Below the pieces are notes generated by a model, which saw nothing but the letters and a program-made list of their open reading frames with translations, ran no database searches and had not been told where the DNA came from. 64,000 nucleotides of DNA from UBA7672 sp963718145 (lineage in GTDB: Bacteria > Pseudomonadota > Alphaproteobacteria > Caulobacterales > Hyphomonadaceae), in the NCBI GenBank assembly GCA_963718145.1, contig CAVQYJ010000020.1, forward strand, positions 310,001 through 374,000, given 5' to 3'. The position numbers and the translations under genes were made by a program. Of the stretch, positions 54,695 to 63,302 are shown one piece after another; the first letter of the stretch is position 1, and every line of letters starts with the position of its first letter.

Positions 54695-55459
54695 TCACTG
54701 CACCGGCGGAAGGGGCGAGCTTTGCAGTCCGGAATTGTTGCGGCTGGCGCCCGGCGGCGGCGGTGCGCCCGGGCCATAGGGATCGACATACTGGCCGCGC
54801 GTCGTCGGCGGGCGATCCGGCGAGACGATCGGCGCAGACTGTTCGGCGGCCGGCGCGATGTCGACCGGGCGCTGCCCGGCCTCGCGCGCCTCGATCGGCG
54901 CCGGGGCTTCAGGCGACGCGCCGCGTTCGCGCATCTTCACGTAGGAGACGACCTTCTCGACGCCCTTCACCTTGGATGCGTGCTCTGCCGCCCGGCGCAG
55001 CTCGTCCTCGCTCTGGGCGAGGCCAAGCATGTAGACCACGCCATTATAGACCTGGATGTTGTAGTTGACCCCCTTGACCTGCTTGTCGGCGATGATGCGC
55101 GCGCGCACCTGCTCGGTGATCCAGCGGTCATTGACGTCCCGGCCGAGATTGAACCTGTCGATCACCAGCTCGTTGGCGACCTCGTCCACCGACTTCACCG
55201 ACCACGCCACGCGTTCGGCCTCGGCCCTGTCGGCTTCGCTCGGCACGCGGCCCGAGAGCAGCACGAAGCGGTCGGCGATCTCGACATCGACCTCGCCGAA
55301 ACGGCTCGCGCCCTTGCTGAACAGGATGGTCTTGATCTCGGTCCCCGACGTGGTCTCGTCGAGGCTTTCGCCGAGCGTCTTGTCCTGGAAGGCAAGGCAG
55401 CCCGACAGGCTCGCCGACGCAAGCAATGCAAAAGCACACGCAATCAGACGCGAATTCAT
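54695..55459 (-). CDS. BON-domain lipoprotein
   Basis: This 254-aa outer-membrane-type lipoprotein has a lipobox LSGC (Cys 21) and two BON domains at about residues 40-110 (VDVEIADRFVLLSGRV) and 115-185 (VRARIIADKQVKGVNYNIQVYN in part). A Pro-rich disordered tail follows. It resembles DolP/YraP, which protects outer-membrane integrity, and sits close to yraN and rsmI as yraP does in enterobacteria. ATG 55459 begins a normal signal. Confidence 0.88.
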   Translation of the reverse strand: MNSRLIACAFALLASASLSGCLAFQDKTLGESLDETTSGTEIKTILFSKGASRFGEVDVEIADRFVLLSGRVPSEADRAEAERVAWSVKSVDEVANELVIDRFNLGRDVNDRWITEQVRARIIADKQVKGVNYNIQVYNGVVYMLGLAQSEDELRRAAEHASKVKGVEKVVSYVKMRERGASPEAPAPIEAREAGQRPVDIAPAAEQSAPIVSPDRPPTTRGQYVDPYGPGAPPPPGASRNNSGLQSSPLPPVQ

Positions 55460-55577
55460 GTCGCTAGCGATCTCCCTACCGTCCCGCGATGGGCTGCATA
55501 CCGGCGCCATAAGGCGATTTTCGGGCACGGGAGAGGCTCGGGCGCCTGTGCTGAACCCGCCATGAATTGCAGCAAGC

Positions 55578-55967
55578 TCATGTGCGCGGCGCATCCGCCC
55601 GCCACGCATCTGGCATGTGCCGTGGAAAACGCCCCGGCGCCAGCAGCACGATGTCGAAGCGCCACAGCCAGTCGGCATGCCTGCGATGCCGTCCGACCCA
55701 CAATCGCGCCGCGTCCTGCACCCGGCGCTGCAGGTCGGGCGTCACGGCATCGAGCGCCGTCGCCAGTTTCTGCCGCTGCTTCACCTCGACGAAGACCAGC
55801 ATGCGGCCCTTCGCTGCGATCAGGTCGATCTCGCCCTTCGGCGTCTTCACCCTGCGGTCGAGGATGCGATAGCCCTTGAGCTGCAGCCACAGCGCCGCCG
55901 CCGTCTCGGCTTGCCGGCCGCGCCTCTCTCGGCCCTGGCGGATGCGCGTGGCGTCAGGCGTCGCCAT
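55578..55967 (-). CDS. yraN: YraN family nuclease-like protein (UPF0102)
   Basis: This 129-aa restriction-endonuclease-fold protein has GRQAETAAALWLQLKGYRIL (part), the catalytic-like KTPKGEIDLIA, VFVEVKQR and RFDIV. It may process DNA, but its role is unsettled. ATG 55967 overlaps the rsmI end by 14 nt. Order lppC|rsmI-yraN is conserved among proteobacteria. Confidence 0.9.
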   Translation of the reverse strand: MATPDATRIRQGRERRGRQAETAAALWLQLKGYRILDRRVKTPKGEIDLIAAKGRMLVFVEVKQRQKLATALDAVTPDLQRRVQDAARLWVGRHRRHADWLWRFDIVLLAPGRFPRHMPDAWRADAPRT

Positions 55968-56940
55968 CTTCCGGCTCTTGCGTCTCGCGCAGCTGCAGCG
56001 CGCGTTCATAAACATCGCGCCGCTTCAGCCCGAATTTCTCCGAAATCTCTGCGGCGATCTCCTTCAGCGGCCGCGTGTCGTCCGCAGCAAGAATCGCCGC
56101 ATCAAGCGCTGCTTCATCCGGCGCCTCGCGCGCCGATGGCGGACCCACAAGGACGACGATCTCGCCGCGCGGCGGCCCCGCGACGGCATAGTGCGCGGCA
56201 AGGTCGGCAAGGGGCGCTCGCCGCGACTCCTCGAACTTCTTGGTCAGCTCGCGCGCCACGACGGCCTCGCGGGCGCCCAGGACCTCGGCCATGTCGGCAA
56301 GGCTCGCGACCAGGCGCGAGGGGCCTTCGAAGAAGATCAGCGTCGAATCGACGGCTTTGATTTCGGCAAGGAAACGCCGGCGCGCCGCGGATTTCGGCGG
56401 CGGGAAGCCGGCGAACATGAACCGGTCGGTCGGCAGGCCCGAGGAGGCCAGCGCCGCCATCGGGGCGGAGGCGCCGGGAACTGCGAAGACGCTGATCCCC
56501 AGCTGCGCCGCCTCGCGCACCAGCTTGTAGCCTGGATCGGAGACCAGCGGCGTCCCCGCATCCGAGATCAGGGCGATGCGGCCGCCCTTTTGCAATTGGT
56601 CAAGCAGACCGGGCCGCGCCTGCGCTCCGTTGTGGTCATGATATGGCCGCAGTCGCGCGGAGACTCCAAAGGCTGACAACAGCTTGGCCCCGACCCTCGT
56701 ATCTTCGGCGCACACCACGTCGGCAGACGCAAGAATGTCGAGGGCGCGCAGGGTGATGTCGCGAAGGTTGCCTATGGGAGTCGAAACAACGTAGAGCCCC
56801 GGAGCAAGGTCCGGGTCGGTCCGGAAGAGGCGATGCGGGCTTCTTGCCTGTTCTTGCAGGGAATCCGCCTCGCCCGTAACATCGGCTGCTATCTGGGCCG
56901 GGTCTGAAGACGCATCCTCAGGAGGGGTCGCGCATGCCAT
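55954..56940 (-). CDS. rsmI: 16S rRNA 2'-O-ribose C1402 methyltransferase
   Basis: This 328-aa tetrapyrrole-methylase-fold enzyme has GLYVVSTPIGNLRDITLRAL (start of the conserved part at about residue 48), AEDTR, ISDAGTPLVSDPG and FEGPSRL. The N-terminal 45 residues are extra. ATG 56940 has GAGG 5 nt upstream, and its start overlaps the start of the divergent lppC gene by 7 nt, so each promoter lies in the other's coding DNA. Confidence 0.92.
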   Translation of the reverse strand: MACATPPEDASSDPAQIAADVTGEADSLQEQARSPHRLFRTDPDLAPGLYVVSTPIGNLRDITLRALDILASADVVCAEDTRVGAKLLSAFGVSARLRPYHDHNGAQARPGLLDQLQKGGRIALISDAGTPLVSDPGYKLVREAAQLGISVFAVPGASAPMAALASSGLPTDRFMFAGFPPPKSAARRRFLAEIKAVDSTLIFFEGPSRLVASLADMAEVLGAREAVVARELTKKFEESRRAPLADLAAHYAVAGPPRGEIVVLVGPPSAREAPDEAALDAAILAADDTRPLKEIAAEISEKFGLKRRDVYERALQLRETQEPEDGDA

Positions 56941-58253
56941 CTCAACCTCGGTCTGGTTCGGCTCTTGCCCGGCTCGCGGCCGTGTCCGTGCTGGCGCTGG
57001 CTGCGCTGGCCGCCTGCGTCGGCGGGCCGCCGCGTCCGACCACCCCGACTTATAGCGGCGCCGCGCGCCCTGATCCAAGCCGTCCACCGCGGCCAGGCGA
57101 TCCCCTGCCCTCCGTGCCGGTGTCGGAGAAGTATGCCGACAGTCGCAACGCCTATCTGCCCCGGCACATCCCGCGTGAACAGGCGCAGACGATCAAGCGC
57201 ATCGCGGTGCTGCTGCCGTTCAATTCCACCGACCCGACCGTGCAGAGATACGCCAAGGGCATCTACAACGCGATCCAGATGGCGCTGTTCGAAGCCGCCG
57301 CCGCAGGCGCGCAGGGCGTCGTACTGATGCCGCGCGACACCTCCAGCAACGATACGCGCCAGACCGCGGAAGTCGCCGACGAAGCGGTGAAGGACGGCGC
57401 GATCGCCGTGATCGGCCCGCTGTTTTCGCAGCAGGTCTCTGCCGTGGCGAGCCAGGCGGCGGAGGTCCATGCGCCTGTGTTTTCGTTTTCGACCGACATG
57501 TCGGTCATCGGCCAAGGCGCCTACCTCGTCTCGCTGACGCCGAAGAGCGAAGTGGAGCGCATCGTCGAGTGGGCCAGCCGCGACGGCGTCACGCGCTTCG
57601 TGATGTTCGGGCCGGATACGCCCTATGGCCGCACCGTGGAGCAGGCCCTGCGCGAGGAAGCCGCGGAGCGCGGCGCGACCGTCGCGGGCGTCGAATATTA
57701 TACGCCTGGCAACCAGACGCCCGCCGACAATGCACGGCGGATGTCCGCCTTGATCCAGGCGGAGAACAGGGCGCATCCCAACAAGGTCGCGGTGCTGATC
57801 CCGGAATCGGGCGTGCAGCTTCGCTCGGTCGCACCGCTGCTACGCGCCATGTCGGGCACAAACCCGCGCGAGGTGCGCTTCCTCGGCACCGGACTGTGGA
57901 ACGATCCGGAAGTCTGGCGCGAGGCGGCGCTCTATGGCGGCTCCTTCCCGGCGCCCGATCCGGCGGCCGTCGCGAATTTCGAACAGCGCTACCAGGCTTT
58001 CTATGGCGAGGCGCCGCCGAAGATTGCCAGCTTCGGCTATGACGCCGGGGCGATGGTGGCCCGGCTGGCAAGCGATGAGCGTCTCGACGCCGCGATGATC
58101 CAGCGCGCGCAGGGATGGGGCGGGGTCAATGGCCTGTTCCGCTTCCTGCCGGATGGCAGCGTGGAGCGCGCACTCGCCGTGGTGCAGTTGCAGGACCGCG
58201 TCGGCGCCAAGGTGATCGTCGCCCCGCTGCAGACGTTCGGCCCTGGCAGCTAG
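56934..58253 (+). CDS. Penicillin-binding protein activator, LppC/LpoA-like lipoprotein
   Basis: This 439-aa outer-membrane lipoprotein has a lipobox LAAC (Cys 28), a Pro-rich linker, and a type I periplasmic-binding-protein fold from about residue 88 (IKRIAVLLPFNS, YAKGIYNAIQMAL, AVIGPLFSQQVSAVA, ASFGYDAGAMVA). LpoA-like proteins stimulate PBP1a-type synthases. GGAGGGG about 6 nt before ATG 56934 is a strong ribosome site. It is divergent from rsmI, as in many proteobacteria. Confidence 0.87.
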   Translation: MPSQPRSGSALARLAAVSVLALAALAACVGGPPRPTTPTYSGAARPDPSRPPRPGDPLPSVPVSEKYADSRNAYLPRHIPREQAQTIKRIAVLLPFNSTDPTVQRYAKGIYNAIQMALFEAAAAGAQGVVLMPRDTSSNDTRQTAEVADEAVKDGAIAVIGPLFSQQVSAVASQAAEVHAPVFSFSTDMSVIGQGAYLVSLTPKSEVERIVEWASRDGVTRFVMFGPDTPYGRTVEQALREEAAERGATVAGVEYYTPGNQTPADNARRMSALIQAENRAHPNKVAVLIPESGVQLRSVAPLLRAMSGTNPREVRFLGTGLWNDPEVWREAALYGGSFPAPDPAAVANFEQRYQAFYGEAPPKIASFGYDAGAMVARLASDERLDAAMIQRAQGWGGVNGLFRFLPDGSVERALAVVQLQDRVGAKVIVAPLQTFGPGS

Positions 58254-58276
58254 GACAGGCAGCCGAGGACAGGCAG

Positions 58277-59449
58277 CTAAGGCGAGATTTCCGCGGCGAT
58301 GTGATCGGCGGCGAGCCGGCCCTTGAGGGTCAGCGCGATGCGCCCATCCTGCTGCGTCAGCAAGCCGAGCTCCACGTAGTCGGCGACGCGCTCCGCGCTG
58401 AGGGCGAGGCCGAGCTCCGCGATGTCGCGGGTCGCGAGGCCTTCCGCCACGCGCAGGCCCATCGAGACGCGCTCCCGCGCCTGGGCCAGTGGATCGAGCC
58501 GGTCGCTGGCCGACCAGCCGATCGCGTTGGCGCGGACCTGCTGAAGATACTCGCCCGGCTTGTCGGCGGCTTCGGTCGCCCGGCGCTCGGCGGTCTCGGC
58601 CGCGCCGGTGGTCAGGCGTCCGTGCGCGCCGGGACCAACGCCTGCCCAGTCGCCGAAGGCCCAGTAGATTCGATTGTGGACGGACTCGTGTTCGGGTCCA
58701 CGCGCGTGGTTGGAAATCTCATAGGCCGGATAGCCAGAGCGCGCGGTCATCTCCTGTGTCGCCTCATAGAGATCGGCGGCTCGATCATCGTCCGCCGGCG
58801 ACCAGGCCTTGCGCCTGACCGCCTGCGCGAATGCAGCGCCCGGTTCGATGGAGAGCTCGTAGAGCGAGAGATGGTCCGCGCCGAGCGCCAGGGCTTTCGG
58901 CAGTTCGGCGCGCCAATCGTCCAGAGATTGATTGGGGAGCGCGTAGATCATGTCGATCGAGACCGAGCGGAATTTTCCGCTGGCCGCCGCGAAAGCCGCG
59001 ACGGCGTCGGCCGCTGAATGAGTTCGCCCGAGGAATTGGAGCTGCGCGTCGTCGAGCGACTGCACGCCCAGCGACAGGCGATTGACGCCCGCCGCGGCAA
59101 AATCCGCAAAACGAGACGCATCGTCCGGATTGGCTTCCAGCGTCACCTCGGCGCCGGGCTTCAGCCCCCAGAGCGCATCGACCTTGCCGACCAAGCCTGC
59201 GACCGCGGCGCCGCTCAGGAGCGAGGGCGTGCCGCCGCCGAAGAAGATTGTGTCCGCCGCGCGCGGTCCTGTCCGAACCCGCCAGCCTTCGAGATCCCTG
59301 AGCATTGCATCCATCAGCGGCGCGGTGTCGCGCGCCTTGGCGGCGTAGACGTTGAAGTCGCAATACGGGCAGATGCGGGCGCAGTAGGGCCAATGGATAT
59401 AGACGCCGAAACCGCGCGCCGGATCGAAGGCTGGGGTGGGCCCGCTCAT
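58277..59449 (-). CDS. hemW: Radical SAM heme chaperone HemW
   Basis: This 390-aa protein has the CxxxCxxC variant with an added Cys (YCARICPYCDF), FFGGGTPSLL, the NRLSLGVQSL and DMIYALPNQS motifs, and a C-terminal HemN_C-type domain. HemW carries heme to respiratory enzymes and is not a coproporphyrinogen oxidase. The order rdgB-hemW is standard. Two 11-nt direct copies of GGACAGGCAGC lie between its stop and that of lppC. Confidence 0.93.
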   Translation of the reverse strand: MSGPTPAFDPARGFGVYIHWPYCARICPYCDFNVYAAKARDTAPLMDAMLRDLEGWRVRTGPRAADTIFFGGGTPSLLSGAAVAGLVGKVDALWGLKPGAEVTLEANPDDASRFADFAAAGVNRLSLGVQSLDDAQLQFLGRTHSAADAVAAFAAASGKFRSVSIDMIYALPNQSLDDWRAELPKALALGADHLSLYELSIEPGAAFAQAVRRKAWSPADDDRAADLYEATQEMTARSGYPAYEISNHARGPEHESVHNRIYWAFGDWAGVGPGAHGRLTTGAAETAERRATEAADKPGEYLQQVRANAIGWSASDRLDPLAQARERVSMGLRVAEGLATRDIAELGLALSAERVADYVELGLLTQQDGRIALTLKGRLAADHIAAEISP

Positions 59450-59545
59450 GCAGGAAGCAACGCCGTCAAAACCGGCGCTGCGTCAACCTTCGGTCTCGCG
59501 TCGGAGGGGATGAGTTCCCTGGCCAGAGAAGAAGCTTGGGCCGGC

Positions 59546-60178
59546 TTACTCCTGCAGGAACGCCTTCAGCTTCGCGAAGGCGACAGCGCGATGGCTCATT
59601 GCGTGTTTCTTCGCAGGATCCATTTCGCCGAAGGTTTCGGTTTCACCCTCGGGCACAAAGATCGGATCGTAGCCAAAGCCGTTCGCGCCACGCGGCGGGA
59701 AGACAAGCTGGCCGCGAACAAGGCCCTCAAAACTTTCGACATGGCCATCGGGCCAGGCAAGCGAGAGCACGCTGACGAAACTGGCGCGGCGATCGACCTC
59801 GCCGTCGGACGATGTTTCCGCCTTGAGGCCATCCTCGACCTTCTGCATCGCGGCGCGAAAATCCCCGCCTGGTCCGGCCCAGCGCGCAGAATAGATGCCG
59901 GGAGCGCCGGAAAGGCCGTCGCACGTCAGGCCCGAATCATCCGCCAGCGCCGGCTGGCCGGCGGTTTTCGCCGCCGCGAGGGCCTTGAGCTCCGCATTGC
60001 CGCGGAAGGTGTCCTCGGTCTCCTCAGGCTCGGCGAGACCGAGTTCCTTGGCGGAGATCATGGTGAATCCCGCAGCGCCCAGCAGGTCCGCCAGCTCCTT
60101 CACCTTGCCGGGATTGTGCGTCGCCGCGATCAGGCGGCCGGGCGGGAGCTTTCGGCGGGGGAGGCTTGCGTCCTGCAT
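59546..60178 (-). CDS. rdgB: dITP/XTP pyrophosphatase, RdgB/HAM1 family
   Basis: This 210-aa enzyme removes non-canonical purine NTPs. It has the substrate loop IAATHNPGKVKEL, TFRGNAELKA, ALADDSGL, GIYSARWAG and GYDPIFVPEG, FGEM and KKHAMSHRAVAF, all family features. ATG 60178 gives the normal length. Normally it follows rph directly; here about 2.3 kb of other genes lie between them. Confidence 0.94.
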   Translation of the reverse strand: MQDASLPRRKLPPGRLIAATHNPGKVKELADLLGAAGFTMISAKELGLAEPEETEDTFRGNAELKALAAAKTAGQPALADDSGLTCDGLSGAPGIYSARWAGPGGDFRAAMQKVEDGLKAETSSDGEVDRRASFVSVLSLAWPDGHVESFEGLVRGQLVFPPRGANGFGYDPIFVPEGETETFGEMDPAKKHAMSHRAVAFAKLKAFLQE

Positions 60179-60218
60179 GGTGTGCAGCTGCGTCCTTTTA
60201 TCCGGGGCGATAGACGGT

Positions 60219-60237
60219 CATATTGATTTTCGATATG
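60219..60237. promoter_or_regulatory. CATAT-N9-ATATG inverted repeat before the DUF2975 gene
   Basis: Five-bp perfect arms (60219-60223 and 60233-60237) surround an AT-rich centre, about 82 nt before the gene. It is the likeliest operator for the XRE regulator encoded in the same operon, but the arms are short. Confidence 0.35.
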
Positions 60238-60318
60238 GTTAGAATCCAGTCCGCCAGACAACTTGGCCACATCTCGGTATCTGGCAAGGCGCGCGGTAGC
60301 GGAGAGAGACGTTAATCC

Positions 60319-60864
60319 ATGCTGATGCGTGCGACCGGCCGCGGGTCGATCTCGTCATTCCTGAAGCTGGCGGTGGACATCGCCTGGGTGGTCGCGTGCG
60401 CCCTCCTCGGCTTCATCTGGATCATCACCGCCATTTCCGTCGTCTCGATGATGAATGGCGGGGCCTCGATCCCCGCCTTCGAAAGCATCGCCTACGGCAA
60501 TCCGCGCGACCTCGCCGTGTGGACGCTCAACGGCTCGATCCTGTGCGTGGGAGCGATGATCGTCTGCGCCTATCTACGCGGCGTGTTCGAGACGCTGGTC
60601 GATGGCGATCCGTTCGTGCCAGGCAATGCGCGGCGCTTCCGCTCAATCGCCATCGTGCTGGCGGCGATGGAAGGGGCGAGCATGTTCGTCACCACGCTGG
60701 TGCGCCTGCTGCTCAGCCTGTTCGGGCTCGCAGGCGCGACCGAAGCCTCGCTGATCCCGAAGATCAACTGGCCGGTATGGTTCGCGGTTCTGACCTTGAT
60801 GGTTCTCGCGCAGGTATTCCGCGAAGGCGCGGCGATGCGTGAAGAACAGAAGATGACGATCTAG
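60319..60864 (+). CDS. DUF2975 four-helix membrane protein
   Basis: This 181-aa protein has four helices (about residues 15-40, 60-85, 105-130, 150-168) and the DUF2975 hallmark LVDGDPFVPGNARRFRSIAIVL (part) in the cytosolic loop. The family is nearly always paired with a small YozG-like XRE regulator, as here. Its role is unknown, possibly controlling that regulator at the membrane. ATG 60319 is preferred; ATG 60325 is possible. Confidence 0.85.
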   Translation: MLMRATGRGSISSFLKLAVDIAWVVACALLGFIWIITAISVVSMMNGGASIPAFESIAYGNPRDLAVWTLNGSILCVGAMIVCAYLRGVFETLVDGDPFVPGNARRFRSIAIVLAAMEGASMFVTTLVRLLLSLFGLAGATEASLIPKINWPVWFAVLTLMVLAQVFREGAAMREEQKMTI

Positions 60865-61119
60865 ATGGCCATCCGCGTCACCCTCGATCGCGTCCTGCTG
60901 GACAGACGGATGTCGCTCACCGAGCTGGGCGACCGCGTCGGCATCACGCTGGCGAACCTGTCGATCCTCAAGACCGGCAAGGCCAAGGCGATCCGCTTCT
61001 CGACGCTGGAGGCGCTGTGCCGCGAACTTGGCTGCCAGCCTGGAGACATCCTCGTCTGGGATCCGGACGAAGCTTCGGCGGAAGACGATGAGGGTGAGCA
61101 GGCCGTCGCCGCGGAATAG
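60865..61119 (+). CDS. YozG-like XRE transcriptional regulator
   Basis: This 84-aa HTH protein has the compact XRE/HTH_26 fold: LDRVLLDRRMSLTELGDRVG, ITLANLSILKTGKAKAIRFS and TLEALCRELGCQPGDIL, with an acidic tail. It starts on the base after the DUF2975 stop (60864/60865), so coupling is tight. It probably controls its own operon. Confidence 0.88.
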   Translation: MAIRVTLDRVLLDRRMSLTELGDRVGITLANLSILKTGKAKAIRFSTLEALCRELGCQPGDILVWDPDEASAEDDEGEQAVAAE

Positions 61120-61214
61120 CGGCCTGCCGCGACATTCGATCTGCTTCTGCTGTAATTCATCCACCGATTCCCGCAGACCCGCCGTTCTCCTTCTCCGTGC
61201 TTGCCCATATGTAC

Positions 61215-61232
61215 TTAAAGTGCGTACTTTAA
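61215..61232. promoter_or_regulatory. Operator of higBA
   Basis: TTAAAGT and ACTTTAA are perfect reverse complements around GCGT, 20 nt before the higB start. A direct repeat GTACTT overlaps it. The position fits autorepression by HigA. Confidence 0.6.
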
Positions 61233-61251
61233 CCGGGGTTGGGGGCGCCGG

Positions 61252-61533
61252 GTGATCCGAAGTTATGCTGATCGTGCAACCGAAGATGTGGCGAACGGTC
61301 GAGCGCCCCGGCGTATCCCCGCGGATGTATTGTCTAGGGCGCGCCGCAAAATCCAGCAGATCAACGCGGCAACGTCACTGGACGATTTGCGGAACCCTCC
61401 CGGCAACAGACTGGAGGCGCTATCCCGCGATCGCACGGGACAGCATTCCATTCGCGTCAACGACCAGTGGCGCATCTGCTTCCGATGGGAGAATGGCGAT
61501 GCGTTCGACGTCGAATTCATCGACTACCATTGA
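61252..61533 (+). CDS. higB: HigB-type toxin (RelE/ParE superfamily mRNA interferase)
   Basis: This 93-aa toxin shows the host-killer signature: DLRNPPGNRLEALSRDRTGQ and HSIRVNDQWRICFRW, ending VEFIDYH. It cleaves ribosome-bound mRNA by family knowledge. The start is GTG at 61252, a weak start that would limit toxin. higA follows after 11 nt, the toxin-first order of higBA. Confidence 0.92.
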   Translation: MIRSYADRATEDVANGRAPRRIPADVLSRARRKIQQINAATSLDDLRNPPGNRLEALSRDRTGQHSIRVNDQWRICFRWENGDAFDVEFIDYH

Positions 61534-61544
61534 GGTCAAATGAC

Positions 61545-61850
61545 ATGGCCGCAAAACTTGCATCCCCGCATCCGCATCCCGGCGAGCATCTCCTCGAGGA
61601 CTGGATGCCGGATTTCGACATCAAGGCGCCGACGCTGGCCAAGCGGCTCGGCGTGCCGCGGTCGACGCTGCAGAATGTCCTTGAAGAACGCTCAGGCGTG
61701 ACGGCTGAACTGGCGCTGCGCCTTGGCCGCGTCTTCGGAACGTCCGCGCAGATGTGGATGACGCTGCAGGCAGAGCATGACCTGTCGAAGGCGGAACTCG
61801 TGCTGGCAAAGCAGCTCAAGGCCGTCACCCCTATCCGCGCAGCCAAGTGA
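61545..61850 (+). CDS. higA: HigA-type antitoxin, XRE family
   Basis: This 101-aa antitoxin starts with the usual HPHPGEHLLEDWMPDFD and has an HTH (APTLAKRLGVPRSTLQNVLEE in part). SAQMWMTLQAEHDLS is the conserved C-terminal block of the VapI/HigA group. It neutralises HigB and represses the operon. Its stop (61848-61850) abuts the stop of the convergent Nudix gene at 61851. Confidence 0.92.
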   Translation: MAAKLASPHPHPGEHLLEDWMPDFDIKAPTLAKRLGVPRSTLQNVLEERSGVTAELALRLGRVFGTSAQMWMTLQAEHDLSKAELVLAKQLKAVTPIRAAK

Positions 61851-62507
61851 TCAGCGCTTGCGGGCTTTCAACGTTTTGGGCTTGCCTCGGTCGGGCTGTG
61901 ATTTCAGCCAGAAGCCAAGAGCGACCAGTTTGGCGTCGTGGAAATCGCGCCGGTCGAGCCGCTTCAGGAACGCCGGGCGTGTCAGCTCGACCCGGCCAAT
62001 GTCTTCCTTTTCGGCGGCGACGCCCGAGGCCTTGGGATCGACAAGGTCCGCAGTCCTGACCGGCGCATAAAACAAGAAGATGCGCTCCGACGATGAGCCG
62101 GGCGAGGCATAGCCTTCGCTGACGGGGACCAGCTTGCCGGCGCGATAGCCGATCTCCTCCATCATCTCGCGGCGCAAGCAGTCCTCGGGCGCCTCGCCCT
62201 CCTCCACCGAGCCCGCCATCGCCTCGATGATGTAGCCGGGGCCCTTGTCGTAGGTCGCCGCCCGGAACTGTTCGGTGAGGATCACCACGTCGCGCTCGAC
62301 ATCGTGGACAAGCCCCGCAACGCTGTCGCCGCGGTCGAAGATCTCGCGCTTCACCCCGGTGATGCGGCCCTTGCCTGACACGCGATCGAAATCGAAGACG
62401 AACTCCTTGATCCTGTAGCGCCCGTTGAACACGACCCGCCGCGACTTGATGTCGACGTTTCGTTTGCTTGCGGGGCGCTTGCCTTCGGGAGGCTTCTTCG
62501 CCGCCAT
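61851..62507 (-). CDS. Nudix hydrolase, ADP-ribose pyrophosphatase-like
   Basis: This 218-aa protein has a full Nudix box GSVEEGEAPEDCLRREMMEEIGY (about residues 120-142) and the NudF/NudK-type context EQFRAATYDKGPGYIIEA and SEGYASPGSSSERI. It probably hydrolyses ADP-ribose or a nucleotide sugar. Its ATG overlaps the rph stop (TAATG), so it is co-translated with RNase PH. The basic ends are likely disordered. Confidence 0.87.
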   Translation of the reverse strand: MAAKKPPEGKRPASKRNVDIKSRRVVFNGRYRIKEFVFDFDRVSGKGRITGVKREIFDRGDSVAGLVHDVERDVVILTEQFRAATYDKGPGYIIEAMAGSVEEGEAPEDCLRREMMEEIGYRAGKLVPVSEGYASPGSSSERIFLFYAPVRTADLVDPKASGVAAEKEDIGRVELTRPAFLKRLDRRDFHDAKLVALGFWLKSQPDRGKPKTLKARKR

Positions 62508-63223
62508 TAAAGTCCCAGCGCCTTCCTCTGCGCCGCGAACAGGTCCGCGCAACCGGCTTCGGCGAGGTCCATCAGCGCGTTGAATTCATCCCGCGTGAAG
62601 GCGCGCTGTTCGCCTGTGCCCTGGATTTCGATGAGACGGTTGTCGCTGGCCATCACGAAGTTGGCGTCGACCTGGGCGGCGGAGTCTTCGGGATAGTCGA
62701 GGTCGAGCACGGGCGCGTTCTCGAAGATGCCGCACGAGATCGCGGCGACCTGCGCCTTCAACGGGTTGGCCGCAATGACGCCTTCGTCCTTGAGGTATTT
62801 GCAGGCGAGCGCGAGCGCCACATAGGCGCCGGTGATCGCGGCGGTGCGCGTGCCGCCGTCGGCCTGGAGCACGTCGCAGTCGAGCGTGATCGTGTTTTCG
62901 CCGAGAGCCTTCATGTCGGTGACAGAGCGCAGCGCGCGGCCGATCAGGCGCTGGATTTCCTGGGTGCGGCCGGACTGCTTGCCCTCGGACGCTTCACGGC
63001 GTCCTCGCGTGTGGGTGGCGCGCGGCAGCATGCCGTATTCACCGGTAACCCAGCCCTCGCCCTTGCCCTTCTTCCAGCGCGGAACCTCGCCTGCCCAGGA
63101 CGCCGTGCACAGCACATGGGTATGCCCGAACCTCGCCATGCAGGAGCCTTCGGCATAGCGGGTTACCCCCGGCTCAAGCGAAATGGCGCGCAGCTGGGTA
63201 GGCTTTCGGCCGGAAGGTCTCAT
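62507..63223 (-). CDS. rph: Ribonuclease PH
   Basis: This 238-aa phosphorolytic 3' exonuclease trims tRNA ends. It has MRPSGRKPTQLR, GSCMARFGHTHVLC, RATHTRGRREASEGK (part), IGRALRSV, DCDVLQADGGTRTAAITGA and DLDYPEDSAAQVDANFV. It is full length, with the C-terminal residues intact. It is divergent from hrcA across 79 bp, the standard arrangement. Confidence 0.96.
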   Translation of the reverse strand: MRPSGRKPTQLRAISLEPGVTRYAEGSCMARFGHTHVLCTASWAGEVPRWKKGKGEGWVTGEYGMLPRATHTRGRREASEGKQSGRTQEIQRLIGRALRSVTDMKALGENTITLDCDVLQADGGTRTAAITGAYVALALACKYLKDEGVIAANPLKAQVAAISCGIFENAPVLDLDYPEDSAAQVDANFVMASDNRLIEIQGTGEQRAFTRDEFNALMDLAEAGCADLFAAQRKALGL

Positions 63224-63264
63224 GAAACGGGGCTTTCCATGTGTGGACGGGATTCGGCAAGTTG

Positions 63265-63290
63265 TTGAAACCCGGACACTTCACCCATAA
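63265..63290 (+). promoter_or_regulatory. Sigma-32-like promoter of hrcA
   Basis: TTGAAA (63265-63270), a 13-nt spacer and CCCATAA (63284-63290) fit the heat-shock consensus. The start point would fall near 63298, giving a leader of only a few bases before the ATG at 63303. No CIRCE element is visible in this gap. Confidence 0.5.
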
Positions 63291-63302
63291 CTTCCCCGCG
63301 TC

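Noticed and set aside
60865..61850. Prophage or integrative element carrying higBA
   Set aside because: No integrase, attachment repeats or base-composition break were seen.
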